Below, in pieces: positions 55,173-63,140 of a DNA stretch of 64,000 nucleotides (the first letter of the stretch is position 1; each line of letters starts with the position of its first letter). The notes under the pieces were generated by a model. That model ran no database searches, was not told the DNA's origin, and worked only from the letters and a program-made list of their open reading frames with translations. The stretch spans positions 25,509-89,508 of the forward strand of contig NZ_JACRYL010000016.1 in the NCBI RefSeq assembly GCF_014306625.1. The letters are read 5' to 3'. Source of the stretch: Pedobacter fastidiosus. GTDB taxonomy: Bacteria; Bacteroidota; Bacteroidia; Sphingobacteriales; Sphingobacteriaceae. The position numbers and the translations under genes were made by a program.

Positions 55173-56849
55173 TTATAACCTTCCTGATTTTAGCTCATTA
55201 ACAGCAAAATCACAAGCTCTTGCTGTTAGTGCCATATAAGTTAAAGATGGGTTTTGGCACGCAGAAGAAGTCATACAACTTCCATCGGTTATAAAAACAT
55301 TTTTAACTGCATGGATTTGATTATTTCCATTTAACACAGATGTTTCAGGATCTCTACCCATTCTTGCCGTACCCATTTCATGAATGGTTGAACCTCCAGG
55401 CTTATCATAGGAGAATCCCTCAACATTTTCAAAACCAGCAGCCTCTAAAATGTTAACAGAGTTTTTCATGATATCTTTCATCATTAATTTTTCATTTTCC
55501 TTAAAAGAGAAGTCAATTTTTATAAGGGGTAAACCCCATTGATCATTTTCTTCTTCTGATAATGAAATTTTGTTGTCGTGATAAGGTAAACACTCTCCCC
55601 ACCCGGCCATCCAAACAGACCATGGACCGGGAGTAGAAATTTCATTTTTAAAGTTAAGGCCAAAGCCTTTCATATTTAAAGCCCGGTCTTCCCAGTTTTG
55701 ACGTTCTCCTCTTCCTTGTATATTATATCCTCTCAAATAATTGGGATTATTTTCATCTACAAACCGTGGGATTAAAAAGCCACATGGTCTCCTTCCTTTA
55801 TAGTACATATTATTGAAACCATTATGAATTCCCATTGCTCCTGTAGAGGAATGATGATCCATAAGGTTATGCCCCAACTCTCCACTATCATTTCCTAAGC
55901 CATTTGGAAATCTTTTTGATTTTGAATTAAGCAAAATAGCCGTGGTTGCAATAGTTGAGGCATTAACAAAAATAATTTTTGACTTGAATATAAATTCTTC
56001 TTTTGAAATTGCATCTATAACTCTAACTCCAGTTGCTTTTTTTGTTTGATCAGTATAAATAATTTCTGCAACAATTGAAAAAGGTCTTATCGTTAAATTG
56101 TTGGTTGATATTGCGGCGGGTATTGTTGAACTATTACTGCTAAAATAACCACCATAAGGGCAACCACGAGTACATAAATTTCGGTTCATGCATGGCCCTC
56201 GATTGTCCCATCCCCTTGTCAAATTTGCAACCCGAGCTATAGTTAAAACTCTTTTTTCATTATTTTTTTTTATCGAATTTGCCAAATGCTTTTCAATACA
56301 GTTTAACTCCATTGGCTCTAAAAACTTGCCATCAGGAAGATGGGGTAAATTTTCAGCCTGACCGCTAATACCAACAAAGGATTCGACATAATCATACCAA
56401 GGTGCAATATCTTCATATCGAACTGGCCAATCAACAGCAACACCATCCTTAAGGTTTGCTTCAAAATCTAAATTGCTAAGTCTATAACATTGCCTACCCC
56501 AAACTAAAGATCTTCCTCCTATTTGATACCCTCTTAACCAGTTAAAAGGCTTTTCTTGAATATAAGGATGCTCTTTATCACTTACATAAAAGTGCTTATC
56601 TGCAGGGCTGTAATTATGGCTTTGAATAGGATTGTCTATTTTATCTTGATTGGTGTTGTTAAAGCCATTTTTAAAATCCCATGGATTAAGAAATGCGGTT
56701 GGATAATCAACAATATGCTTTACATCACGACCTCTATCTAACAATAAAGTTTTTAATCCTTTTTTACACAATTCCATAGCAGCCCAACCGCCACTAATGC
56801 CCGAGCCGACTACAATTGCATCGTAAGTATCTTCAACTTTTTTATTCAT
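55173..56849 (-). CDS. GMC-family FAD oxidoreductase (second copy type)
   Basis: A 558-residue flavoprotein with the FAD motif VVGSGISGGWAA (13-24), the GMC stretch GGRSLVWGRQ (111-120), and the C-terminal HEMGTARMG and QNPSLTYMAL segments holding the expected catalytic His/Asn. A Cys trio (Cys220, Cys226, Cys230 in CMNRNLCTRGC) fits the 3Fe-4S site of FAD-dependent sugar dehydrogenases. It lacks a signal peptide and follows a Tat-type small subunit gene by 9 bases. The pair is most likely a periplasmic sugar or polyol dehydrogenase. It is longer than, and only distantly similar to, the GMC protein encoded at 40411. Confidence 0.89.
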   Translation of the reverse strand: MNKKVEDTYDAIVVGSGISGGWAAMELCKKGLKTLLLDRGRDVKHIVDYPTAFLNPWDFKNGFNNTNQDKIDNPIQSHNYSPADKHFYVSDKEHPYIQEKPFNWLRGYQIGGRSLVWGRQCYRLSNLDFEANLKDGVAVDWPVRYEDIAPWYDYVESFVGISGQAENLPHLPDGKFLEPMELNCIEKHLANSIKKNNEKRVLTIARVANLTRGWDNRGPCMNRNLCTRGCPYGGYFSSNSSTIPAAISTNNLTIRPFSIVAEIIYTDQTKKATGVRVIDAISKEEFIFKSKIIFVNASTIATTAILLNSKSKRFPNGLGNDSGELGHNLMDHHSSTGAMGIHNGFNNMYYKGRRPCGFLIPRFVDENNPNYLRGYNIQGRGERQNWEDRALNMKGFGLNFKNEISTPGPWSVWMAGWGECLPYHDNKISLSEEENDQWGLPLIKIDFSFKENEKLMMKDIMKNSVNILEAAGFENVEGFSYDKPGGSTIHEMGTARMGRDPETSVLNGNNQIHAVKNVFITDGSCMTSSACQNPSLTYMALTARACDFAVNELKSGRL

Positions 56850-56858
56850 TTTGAGATT

Positions 56859-57434
56859 TTATCTTGTTGCCCAAGATTTTTGATTTAAACCTAACGGTTT
56901 ACATGCTATATAATTAACAGGTACATAATCATAAGAGAGACATTTTGTAGCTCCCAAATTAGAACTAAAGTAACCTTCTATTGTTAAGCGTTTTAGTTTG
57001 TTAAAAAAGGATTGTCCTAAAAATTTGGCGTTAATCTTATTTAAGATAGAAAAATTGTAATTATCTCTATCCTCAAAATACTGAAGCACGTCTAATTTCT
57101 CCTTTTCAGTACATTTAAAAAAAGATTTATCGTACATGTCTCTGGTATAAGTTTCCAAATATTCTAATCCATCCAAAAATTTATGTTGCTCTTTTATTGG
57201 CGTACAATTAATTAAAACATTAATTATATATTGATCAACATTTGCCTCTTTAGCACCTGGCGAATCACTTTTAGGTATTATACATTCGGCTAACTCAGCT
57301 ATTAGTTTTTGATAATCGTAAAAACGTTTTAAATCAACTTCTATATTTAAAACTCTATACTTATAAATTGACAAAGTTGAAACACCAAGAATTCCTAAAA
57401 GAATTGCACTTTTTATAGAGGATCGTCGGTTCAT
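56859..57434 (-). CDS. Gluconate 2-dehydrogenase subunit 3-family protein, Tat-like signal
   Basis: A 191-residue protein starting MNRRSSIKSAILLG, a twin-arginine signal with a weak hydrophobic core. The body has the family pattern LIAELAECIIPKSDSPGAKEANVDQYI (about 44-70). In glucose and gluconate dehydrogenases this gamma subunit carries the catalytic subunit through the Tat pore and stays bound to it. It precedes the GMC gene, the reverse of the order at 39981-41850. No cytochrome c subunit gene is present. Confidence 0.85.
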   Translation of the reverse strand: MNRRSSIKSAILLGILGVSTLSIYKYRVLNIEVDLKRFYDYQKLIAELAECIIPKSDSPGAKEANVDQYIINVLINCTPIKEQHKFLDGLEYLETYTRDMYDKSFFKCTEKEKLDVLQYFEDRDNYNFSILNKINAKFLGQSFFNKLKRLTIEGYFSSNLGATKCLSYDYVPVNYIACKPLGLNQKSWATR

Positions 57435-57496
57435 TAAGCTTTAGGGTGATTGCAAACAAAAATAATTGATTTATAATAAATAATCCTTAAAATAAA

Positions 57497-58621
57497 TTAT
57501 TTATTTACCAACTTATCATACTGAAACTCTATTTGCCTTGTCATTTTTGCCACACTAAAATTTTTAAGAATGGTTTCACCTGCATTATCTCCAATTTTCT
57601 TTCTAAGTATTGCGTCATTAGCGACAAGAACTAGGGCATCAGCCAATTTTTGAGGATTTTGTACGGGAACTAAAATACCATTTTCTTCATTGATAATTAC
57701 TTCCTTAGCGCCATCTATCGCTGTAACTACAACTGCTTTATTCATGGCCATCGCTTCCAACATTCCAATAGGTAATCCTTCCCAAAGTGATGGCAAACAA
57801 TAAATATCTATAGCATTTAAGATATTAGGAACATCTTGTCTAAAATCCATGAAAATTATTCTTCTTTCTATATCCAGTTCTTTTGCAAGCTTTTGGGCAT
57901 CTGCTTTTAACTCACCATCACCAACAAATAAAAATTTAATATCCAACTCCGATGGGATTAAAGATATCGCTTTTACCAAGGTAATTGGATCTTTTTGTTT
58001 GGTCATTCTTACAATGTAGCCAACAAGAACAGTATCTTTTTCAATATTTAATTGAGAACGAACATCTAAAAATTCTAATTTAGGGTTATATTTTTTTAAG
58101 TTGATGCCATACTTAACTACGGTTGCTCTTTTCATCTCAAACTCTTTTCGGGCATCTTTTAAATTATTATCAGATACACAAATAGTCAAATCAGCTTTAT
58201 TAACTAAAAATTTTTCTCCCCAAATTCGCAAAGATCTTAAAATAAAATTTTGATCTGGATGGAAAGACCATCCATGCACGGTGTAAGCTATTGGAATTCC
58301 TAATTTTTTTCCGCTATTATATGTATTCGAATTTGCACGAGTTCCATGAGCATGGATGATATCAATTTTCTCTTTTTCTAGGATCTCTTTTACTTGTTTC
58401 CACTTTGTAAAATCAAATGGTTTTTCGGTTTCAATAACATATATTTTATTGCCCATGGCTTTGATCCTATCAACCATTGGCCCAGGGGTAAAAGAAAGCA
58501 CTACACTTTCGTATTTTTCTTTATCCAACTCCTCGACTAAATCCAGCACATGCGATTCTCCGCCTCCAATTTTACCTTGCCTGATGGTTTGTAAGATTTT
58601 TATTTTTTTATTCTGGGACAT
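57497..58621 (-). CDS. Glycosyltransferase family 4
   Basis: A 374-residue GT-B enzyme with the N-terminal glycine loop KIGGGESHVLDLVEEL (about 16-31), HAHGTRANS and the EX7E motif EGLPIGMLE near residue 280. The layout is that of WcaL/PimB-like retaining transferases. It lies 17 bases after the GT2 gene in the assembly operon and probably adds one sugar to the repeat unit. Confidence 0.89.
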   Translation of the reverse strand: MSQNKKIKILQTIRQGKIGGGESHVLDLVEELDKEKYESVVLSFTPGPMVDRIKAMGNKIYVIETEKPFDFTKWKQVKEILEKEKIDIIHAHGTRANSNTYNSGKKLGIPIAYTVHGWSFHPDQNFILRSLRIWGEKFLVNKADLTICVSDNNLKDARKEFEMKRATVVKYGINLKKYNPKLEFLDVRSQLNIEKDTVLVGYIVRMTKQKDPITLVKAISLIPSELDIKFLFVGDGELKADAQKLAKELDIERRIIFMDFRQDVPNILNAIDIYCLPSLWEGLPIGMLEAMAMNKAVVVTAIDGAKEVIINEENGILVPVQNPQKLADALVLVANDAILRKKIGDNAGETILKNFSVAKMTRQIEFQYDKLVNK

Positions 58622-58637
58622 ATTTGGGAAGATTATT

Positions 58638-59825
58638 TTAGTTTGTTTTTATATTAGTTATGGAAGATTCTTGATCATGGGTTGTTGCTATCGAAATTTC
58701 GTTCGCTTTATTTGCTTTTAGCAAGGCAAAAACCTGTAAAAAAATGAATTTAGGAGCCTGCTTTAATGAGTCGTAAATTCTTTTATCTGCCTTATAATAT
58801 TTTAGTGAGGCAAAAAACATCAAGATAAAAATCAATCCAGCTAATACCCAAATCACACTGGCTATCGGCATAACAAATACAGAAATAAGAATACATATTG
58901 AGGATGTTATAAATAGCATAAAAAGTGGCGGACGAAGTAGCATAATACTAAACAAAAATTGATTAAGATTTAAGTTTATTATGCTTAGATAGCTCAGTTT
59001 TAAGCCCAATACGAAAAACTTAAACCAAGTATTAATCCATCTTGCACGTTGTTTTACCAATTGATCAGATTTTGAGGTCTTCTCATCATAAACAATTGCA
59101 TTTTCAGCAAAGGCAATCTTCAATTTTCTACTTAAAATTTCATACTGCAAAATTTTATCAAAGCCAGCACCTGTTGTAGTTAAATGGCCTAAACAACTTC
59201 TATATAATTCTGTTGTAAATGCCATACCTGATCCAGAAAGTGAAGCCGAAGAGCCTGCATCAAAGAGAAGCTGCCTATCTACAAATCGATAATATATATC
59301 TCCTGCAGCATCCAAACAAGCATATTGTGTATTTAAATTTTTTGCTTCTCTAGTGCCCTGAACCGCTTCATAACCATGAGCAAATACTAAATTCAATTCA
59401 TTTAAATATTCAGGATGAACTAAATTATCACTATCAATAATTGTTAAATATTTATGGGCTCTAGAAAAATGATCAATAGCGTAAAAATGAGATTTAATAT
59501 TACTTGCTAATTCTGTCTCTGGTCTTAACAAAACGACTTTTTCATCCACAAATGACAGGTTTGAAATATCACAACTATCCGCTACCACATACACCCTATA
59601 ATTGGAATAATTCAACCTTAAAATTGAATCCACAACCATTGGAAGTAGTGTAGTTTGTTGAAATGCAGTTACAATTATAGCGTAATCTGGTTCTTGATCT
59701 AAAGCTATCTTTTCGAATTTCTTTTTTGATTTAAATGCTCTTAGGATATAGAGTAGAAAAGGAAAAACCAAATGAATGATTATTACAAATTGAAATAAAA
59801 TAAATATAAATTCTAAAAAATTCAT
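58638..59825 (-). CDS. Membrane glycosyltransferase family 2 with QxxRW motif
   Basis: A 395-residue protein with an N-terminal membrane helix, a GT-A domain containing IDSDN (about 127-131) and QRARW (about 238-242), and two or three C-terminal membrane helices. The QxxRW motif marks cellulose/hyaluronan-synthase-like GT2 enzymes, many of which are processive. Here, among Wzx/Wzy-type genes, it may instead add a single sugar. Tight spacing (10 and 16 bases) with neighbours places it in the main assembly operon. Confidence 0.86.
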   Translation of the reverse strand: MNFLEFIFILFQFVIIIHLVFPFLLYILRAFKSKKKFEKIALDQEPDYAIIVTAFQQTTLLPMVVDSILRLNYSNYRVYVVADSCDISNLSFVDEKVVLLRPETELASNIKSHFYAIDHFSRAHKYLTIIDSDNLVHPEYLNELNLVFAHGYEAVQGTREAKNLNTQYACLDAAGDIYYRFVDRQLLFDAGSSASLSGSGMAFTTELYRSCLGHLTTTGAGFDKILQYEILSRKLKIAFAENAIVYDEKTSKSDQLVKQRARWINTWFKFFVLGLKLSYLSIINLNLNQFLFSIMLLRPPLFMLFITSSICILISVFVMPIASVIWVLAGLIFILMFFASLKYYKADKRIYDSLKQAPKFIFLQVFALLKANKANEISIATTHDQESSITNIKTN

Positions 59826-59835
59826 TTTTTGATCT

Positions 59836-61032
59836 TTAAGCAGTTTTTAAGATGATTTCTATTTGTTTCCTCATTTCGTCGACACTATTTTTCCAAGTAT
59901 GGGTATAGGCAAAATCCTTTCTTTCAGATTCTAATTTATCATTATTATTGGCTAAGGCATACTGAATAAATTTAATATAATCTTCCTTATCCTGAGCGAG
60001 ATAAACATAATCCTTAAATGCTTCCATAGTTTTTGTAGCGGTTGCAATTGTTGGTTTTCCAAGTGCTAAATATTCATCTATTTTCCTTGGATAATTACCT
60101 ATAGTTACTGGATTAACCAATTGTGGATTTATACAAATATCAAATGCATTAATGTACTCCGCTAATTGTTTAACCTCTTTTTGTCCTAAAAAAACGATGT
60201 TATCTATCTCATGAAGCATACTAGATAAAAATACTTCGTCTTCAGGCCCAACTAAAACAATTAAATATTCTGGAAATTTAATGGCTATGTGTTCAATAAT
60301 ATCTAAATCCAATCTTATACTATTAAGGGCACCAACGTAACCAATTATAGTTTTACCAGTAGGCAGATCAACAGGCCTTTTAAAATTAGAACTATTTTTA
60401 AAATCTTCTATATCGCAACCTTGCCCAACATAAAATGAGTTTTTATTGTAATGCTTACAGTATTCTGTTAAATAAATCGAGTTAGCAAAACAAATATTAT
60501 TCTTAGCGATAAGCAACGGTTCTAAACGAGTTCCGTGTTTTTTCCAGTAATCTACACCCAACATATAATCTCTGGAATAATAAATACTAAGATCTGGTGA
60601 CAATAGCTCACCTAAGTAGAATGCTTTAAACATTTCATTATCATTAAAGAGAATTACGTTTTCAAACTTTAATTCTAATAGAGCTCGTTTTATCGATTTG
60701 GATAATTTTTGACCGTTTCTTTTGTTAAAAAAATCATATAAAAAATCAAGGCTTAGCCAATTTATAGATTCTACTATGCAATCAGGATATAGATTCCATA
60801 AATTATCTTGAATTTTTACCAAGCCATTTTCTCGTCCTTTAATAACATTTAATCGTTTTTGTGTTCTACTATCATTTTTACTTTTCAATAGCGTAATTCT
60901 ATCTAAAGGCGAATTGATATACAAAACTCGATTCGTTTTACTAAACTCTAGAGCAATATTTTTACAATTACTTCCAATTTCAGTATCCCAAGGTTGTTGT
61001 CCAATAATTATAATATCTTGTTTAGAATACAT
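59836..61032 (-). CDS. GT4-type glycosyltransferase (TuaH-like)
   Basis: A 398-residue GT-B enzyme. The start IIIIGQQPWDTEIGSNCKNIALEF and the C-terminal donor region NPVTIGNYPRKIDEYLALGKPTIAT match the TuaH-like group of exopolysaccharide glycosyltransferases, in which the EX7E motif is replaced by the KIDEYLALG region. No membrane segment is present. It lies 10 bases before the GT2 gene downstream. Sugar and acceptor are unknown. Confidence 0.84.
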   Translation of the reverse strand: MYSKQDIIIIGQQPWDTEIGSNCKNIALEFSKTNRVLYINSPLDRITLLKSKNDSRTQKRLNVIKGRENGLVKIQDNLWNLYPDCIVESINWLSLDFLYDFFNKRNGQKLSKSIKRALLELKFENVILFNDNEMFKAFYLGELLSPDLSIYYSRDYMLGVDYWKKHGTRLEPLLIAKNNICFANSIYLTEYCKHYNKNSFYVGQGCDIEDFKNSSNFKRPVDLPTGKTIIGYVGALNSIRLDLDIIEHIAIKFPEYLIVLVGPEDEVFLSSMLHEIDNIVFLGQKEVKQLAEYINAFDICINPQLVNPVTIGNYPRKIDEYLALGKPTIATATKTMEAFKDYVYLAQDKEDYIKFIQYALANNNDKLESERKDFAYTHTWKNSVDEMRKQIEIILKTA

Positions 61033-61090
61033 TTACAGTTAATATATCAAATGCTTAAACCAAATCGCCAATTAAGTATTTATAAAATGA

Positions 61091-61708
61091 CTAATATTTT
61101 CTTTCCCAGATTTTTGTTTCGTGGTTGTACTGTTTAATAATTTTGGCAGGGTTGCCTACTACTACCGAAAAATCAGGTACATCTTTAGTTACCACGCTAC
61201 CCCCGCCAATTACACAATGCTTTCCTAGAGTAACACCTGCTGTTATAACACTATTTGCACCTATCCAAACACTATCCTTAATGATAATTTGCTTACAGAA
61301 AACCTCTTGTTGGGATGGCGAGATTTCTACATCTTCGTAACCGTGATTTAATCCAGAAACAACAATGTTTTGAGCAAACATTACATCGTTACCAATTGTA
61401 ACGGGGCCGATAATAACATTTCCAATTCCAACAATTGTTCTTGCTCCAATATTTACATTTCCAACTCCATTATTCACTGTTGCAAAATCCTCAATTATAG
61501 ACTTTTCACCTAAATTAAACTCATTGAAAGGAAAAACATCCATTCTAGTTCGGCTTCGTACAATAGAACCTTTGCCTCTTTTATGTTTAAATGGATTAAG
61601 GAGTACTTTAACCCAAAACCGTGGCCTGTGTTCGTTTTTAGGTATCAATAAAGCAAGTACAAACTTCTTTAACTTGGGATTTGATTTTATTCTGCTTACC
61701 AAAGTCAT
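61091..61708 (-). CDS. Hexapeptide-repeat (LbH) acyltransferase, WcaF-like
   Basis: A 205-residue left-handed beta-helix protein with repeats from about residue 75 (NVNIGARTIVGIGNVIIGPVTIG) and the catalytic loop VSGLNHGY, whose His is the usual base. The C-terminal VVVGNPAKII is typical of sugar O-acetyltransferases. It should acetylate a sugar of the polysaccharide using acetyl-CoA in the cytoplasm. Its start codon is 2 bases after the stop of the 36-residue ORF upstream, so the two are probably translationally coupled. Confidence 0.87.
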   Translation of the reverse strand: MTLVSRIKSNPKLKKFVLALLIPKNEHRPRFWVKVLLNPFKHKRGKGSIVRSRTRMDVFPFNEFNLGEKSIIEDFATVNNGVGNVNIGARTIVGIGNVIIGPVTIGNDVMFAQNIVVSGLNHGYEDVEISPSQQEVFCKQIIIKDSVWIGANSVITAGVTLGKHCVIGGGSVVTKDVPDFSVVVGNPAKIIKQYNHETKIWERKY

Positions 61709-61710
61709 AA

Positions 61711-61821
61711 TTAATCAAGATTAGTATCTTTTGAAGCATTATTTGTGATTCTTTTAAAACCACTTCTAAGTCCTATTATAAAACAAATTATAACCGGTAT
61801 GGTAATTATTCCCCAAGGCAT
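61711..61821 (-). CDS. 36-residue single-membrane-segment peptide
   Basis: A small ORF read from the sequence: ATG at 61821, TAA at 61711-61713. It starts MPWGIITIPVIICFIIGL, continues with the basic stretch RSGFKR and ends with a polar tail (NNASKDTNLD). It begins 13 bases after the Wzy-like stop and ends 2 bases before the acyltransferase start, on the same strand, filling a gap of only 126 bases. A single short membrane helix followed by basic residues suggests an inner-membrane peptide with its tail in the cytoplasm. Function unknown. The PWG-hydrophobic-basic layout resembles a sorting signal, but that is speculation. Confidence 0.55.
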   Translation of the reverse strand: MPWGIITIPVIICFIIGLRSGFKRITNNASKDTNLD

Positions 61822-61834
61822 ATTATCAATACTA

Positions 61835-63100
61835 TTAGTTTAATATTTCACTTTTCTCTTTCTTCTGCAATTCTGGGCTCGAAAATATCAAAACCCACGA
61901 TAGATATACGACTATGGAAGATGGCATAGTATTAATTACTTCATTACCATAACTCGAAAATAGTATTCCGGCATATCCCGCCGTTAACGCAATAATTTTA
62001 AGCTTAAGAGATTCATCTTGTAAATTCCAAGCAATACCACAAGCCTTACCGAGAATATAAAGCATAATTCCAAGCCAAATGGTTAAACCAACAACACCAT
62101 ACATTGCCCAAATCTTAACAAAATAACTGTCTGGCTGAACGGTTGATAGGTATTTATCTTGATTATATTGAACTCCAAAAGCGCCTATTACCCCTAAGCC
62201 TCCACCAAAAGGGCGGCTCTCCATATACGATTTAAGTTCTTGTTGGGTTTTAAATCTAACATTTAAAGATGGATCATCTGGGTTTAATGCTGACCTTAAC
62301 CTATAAATTTGATAGTTGCTATTGCCTATATAAGTAAACTTAAGGAAAAATAAAAAAGCAAATGCAAAGAGGCCACCAACAATTAAAACCTTAAATTTCT
62401 TGGTTAGCACTATAGCAACAAAAGCACCAATTACTAAGGCAAATAATGCACCACGTGTACCAGATATTAACATACCATAGAGCATTAATAATGAACAAAT
62501 CATTAGAACTATCTTTTTCCATTTTTTAAAATTACCAAGGGAAAGAATTAATGCTATTAAACCAATATGAGCCTGTGAAGCACCAAATTGACCTGCGTCA
62601 CTATAAAAAGAAAAAACTCTTAGTCTACCCCATAACATATGTGTTATTGCCCCCCCTGAGTCAAGAAACATCTGTTCTCCTCTAGATGGACCTATAACCA
62701 ACTGTTTTACACCATTTATGGAAGCTAATACTGATGCAGCAATAATAATTACCAAAAAGGTATCTAAATTCTTGTTTTCTCGAAGAATTAAAAACCCAAC
62801 GGATATTATTAATATTGGATATAATGCTGCAGATCGAATTTCCTGAAGCCAACCCATTACGCTTGCGCCAGGATTGGCAACTTCCAAAATACTTATTACA
62901 AGCCAAAACAAGAATAAGTAAATTAGGTCGCTATTTAAGCTTTTCCAGTGCTCTTTTGGTGTTTTAATTAAGATTCCAATCCATATTAATATTAAAAATA
63001 CTTCTATAAACAATCCATAAGATAAACCACCTATTTCTCTACTTAATATACCAAAGGTAAAGCAATAAATGATAAGAATATATAGGAGAACTATTCTCAT
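61835..63100 (-). CDS. Wzy/O-antigen-ligase-like membrane protein
   Basis: A 421-residue protein with about 11 membrane helices and a large periplasmic loop (about 235-320) containing the ligase/polymerase-type stretch RPFGGGLGVIGAFG. It is either the polymerase that joins repeat units at the outer face of the inner membrane or a ligase. Next to the Wzz-like gene, with the flippase gene in the same block, polymerase (Wzy) is more likely. Proteins of this class vary too much to tell from sequence alone. Its gene lies 40 bases after the kinase-like gene. Confidence 0.82.
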   Translation of the reverse strand: MRIVLLYILIIYCFTFGILSREIGGLSYGLFIEVFLILIWIGILIKTPKEHWKSLNSDLIYLFLFWLVISILEVANPGASVMGWLQEIRSAALYPILIISVGFLILRENKNLDTFLVIIIAASVLASINGVKQLVIGPSRGEQMFLDSGGAITHMLWGRLRVFSFYSDAGQFGASQAHIGLIALILSLGNFKKWKKIVLMICSLLMLYGMLISGTRGALFALVIGAFVAIVLTKKFKVLIVGGLFAFAFLFFLKFTYIGNSNYQIYRLRSALNPDDPSLNVRFKTQQELKSYMESRPFGGGLGVIGAFGVQYNQDKYLSTVQPDSYFVKIWAMYGVVGLTIWLGIMLYILGKACGIAWNLQDESLKLKIIALTAGYAGILFSSYGNEVINTMPSSIVVYLSWVLIFSSPELQKKEKSEILN

Positions 63101-63140
63101 ATTAAGAATCTTGCATTAAAAATAAAATTTTAATAGGGCA

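Noticed and set aside
61711..61821. Assignment of the 36-residue ORF as an exosortase substrate
   Set aside because: The layout is only loosely like a sorting signal, it is not at the C-terminus of a larger protein, and no exosortase gene is visible in the window. Kept as an unknown small protein.
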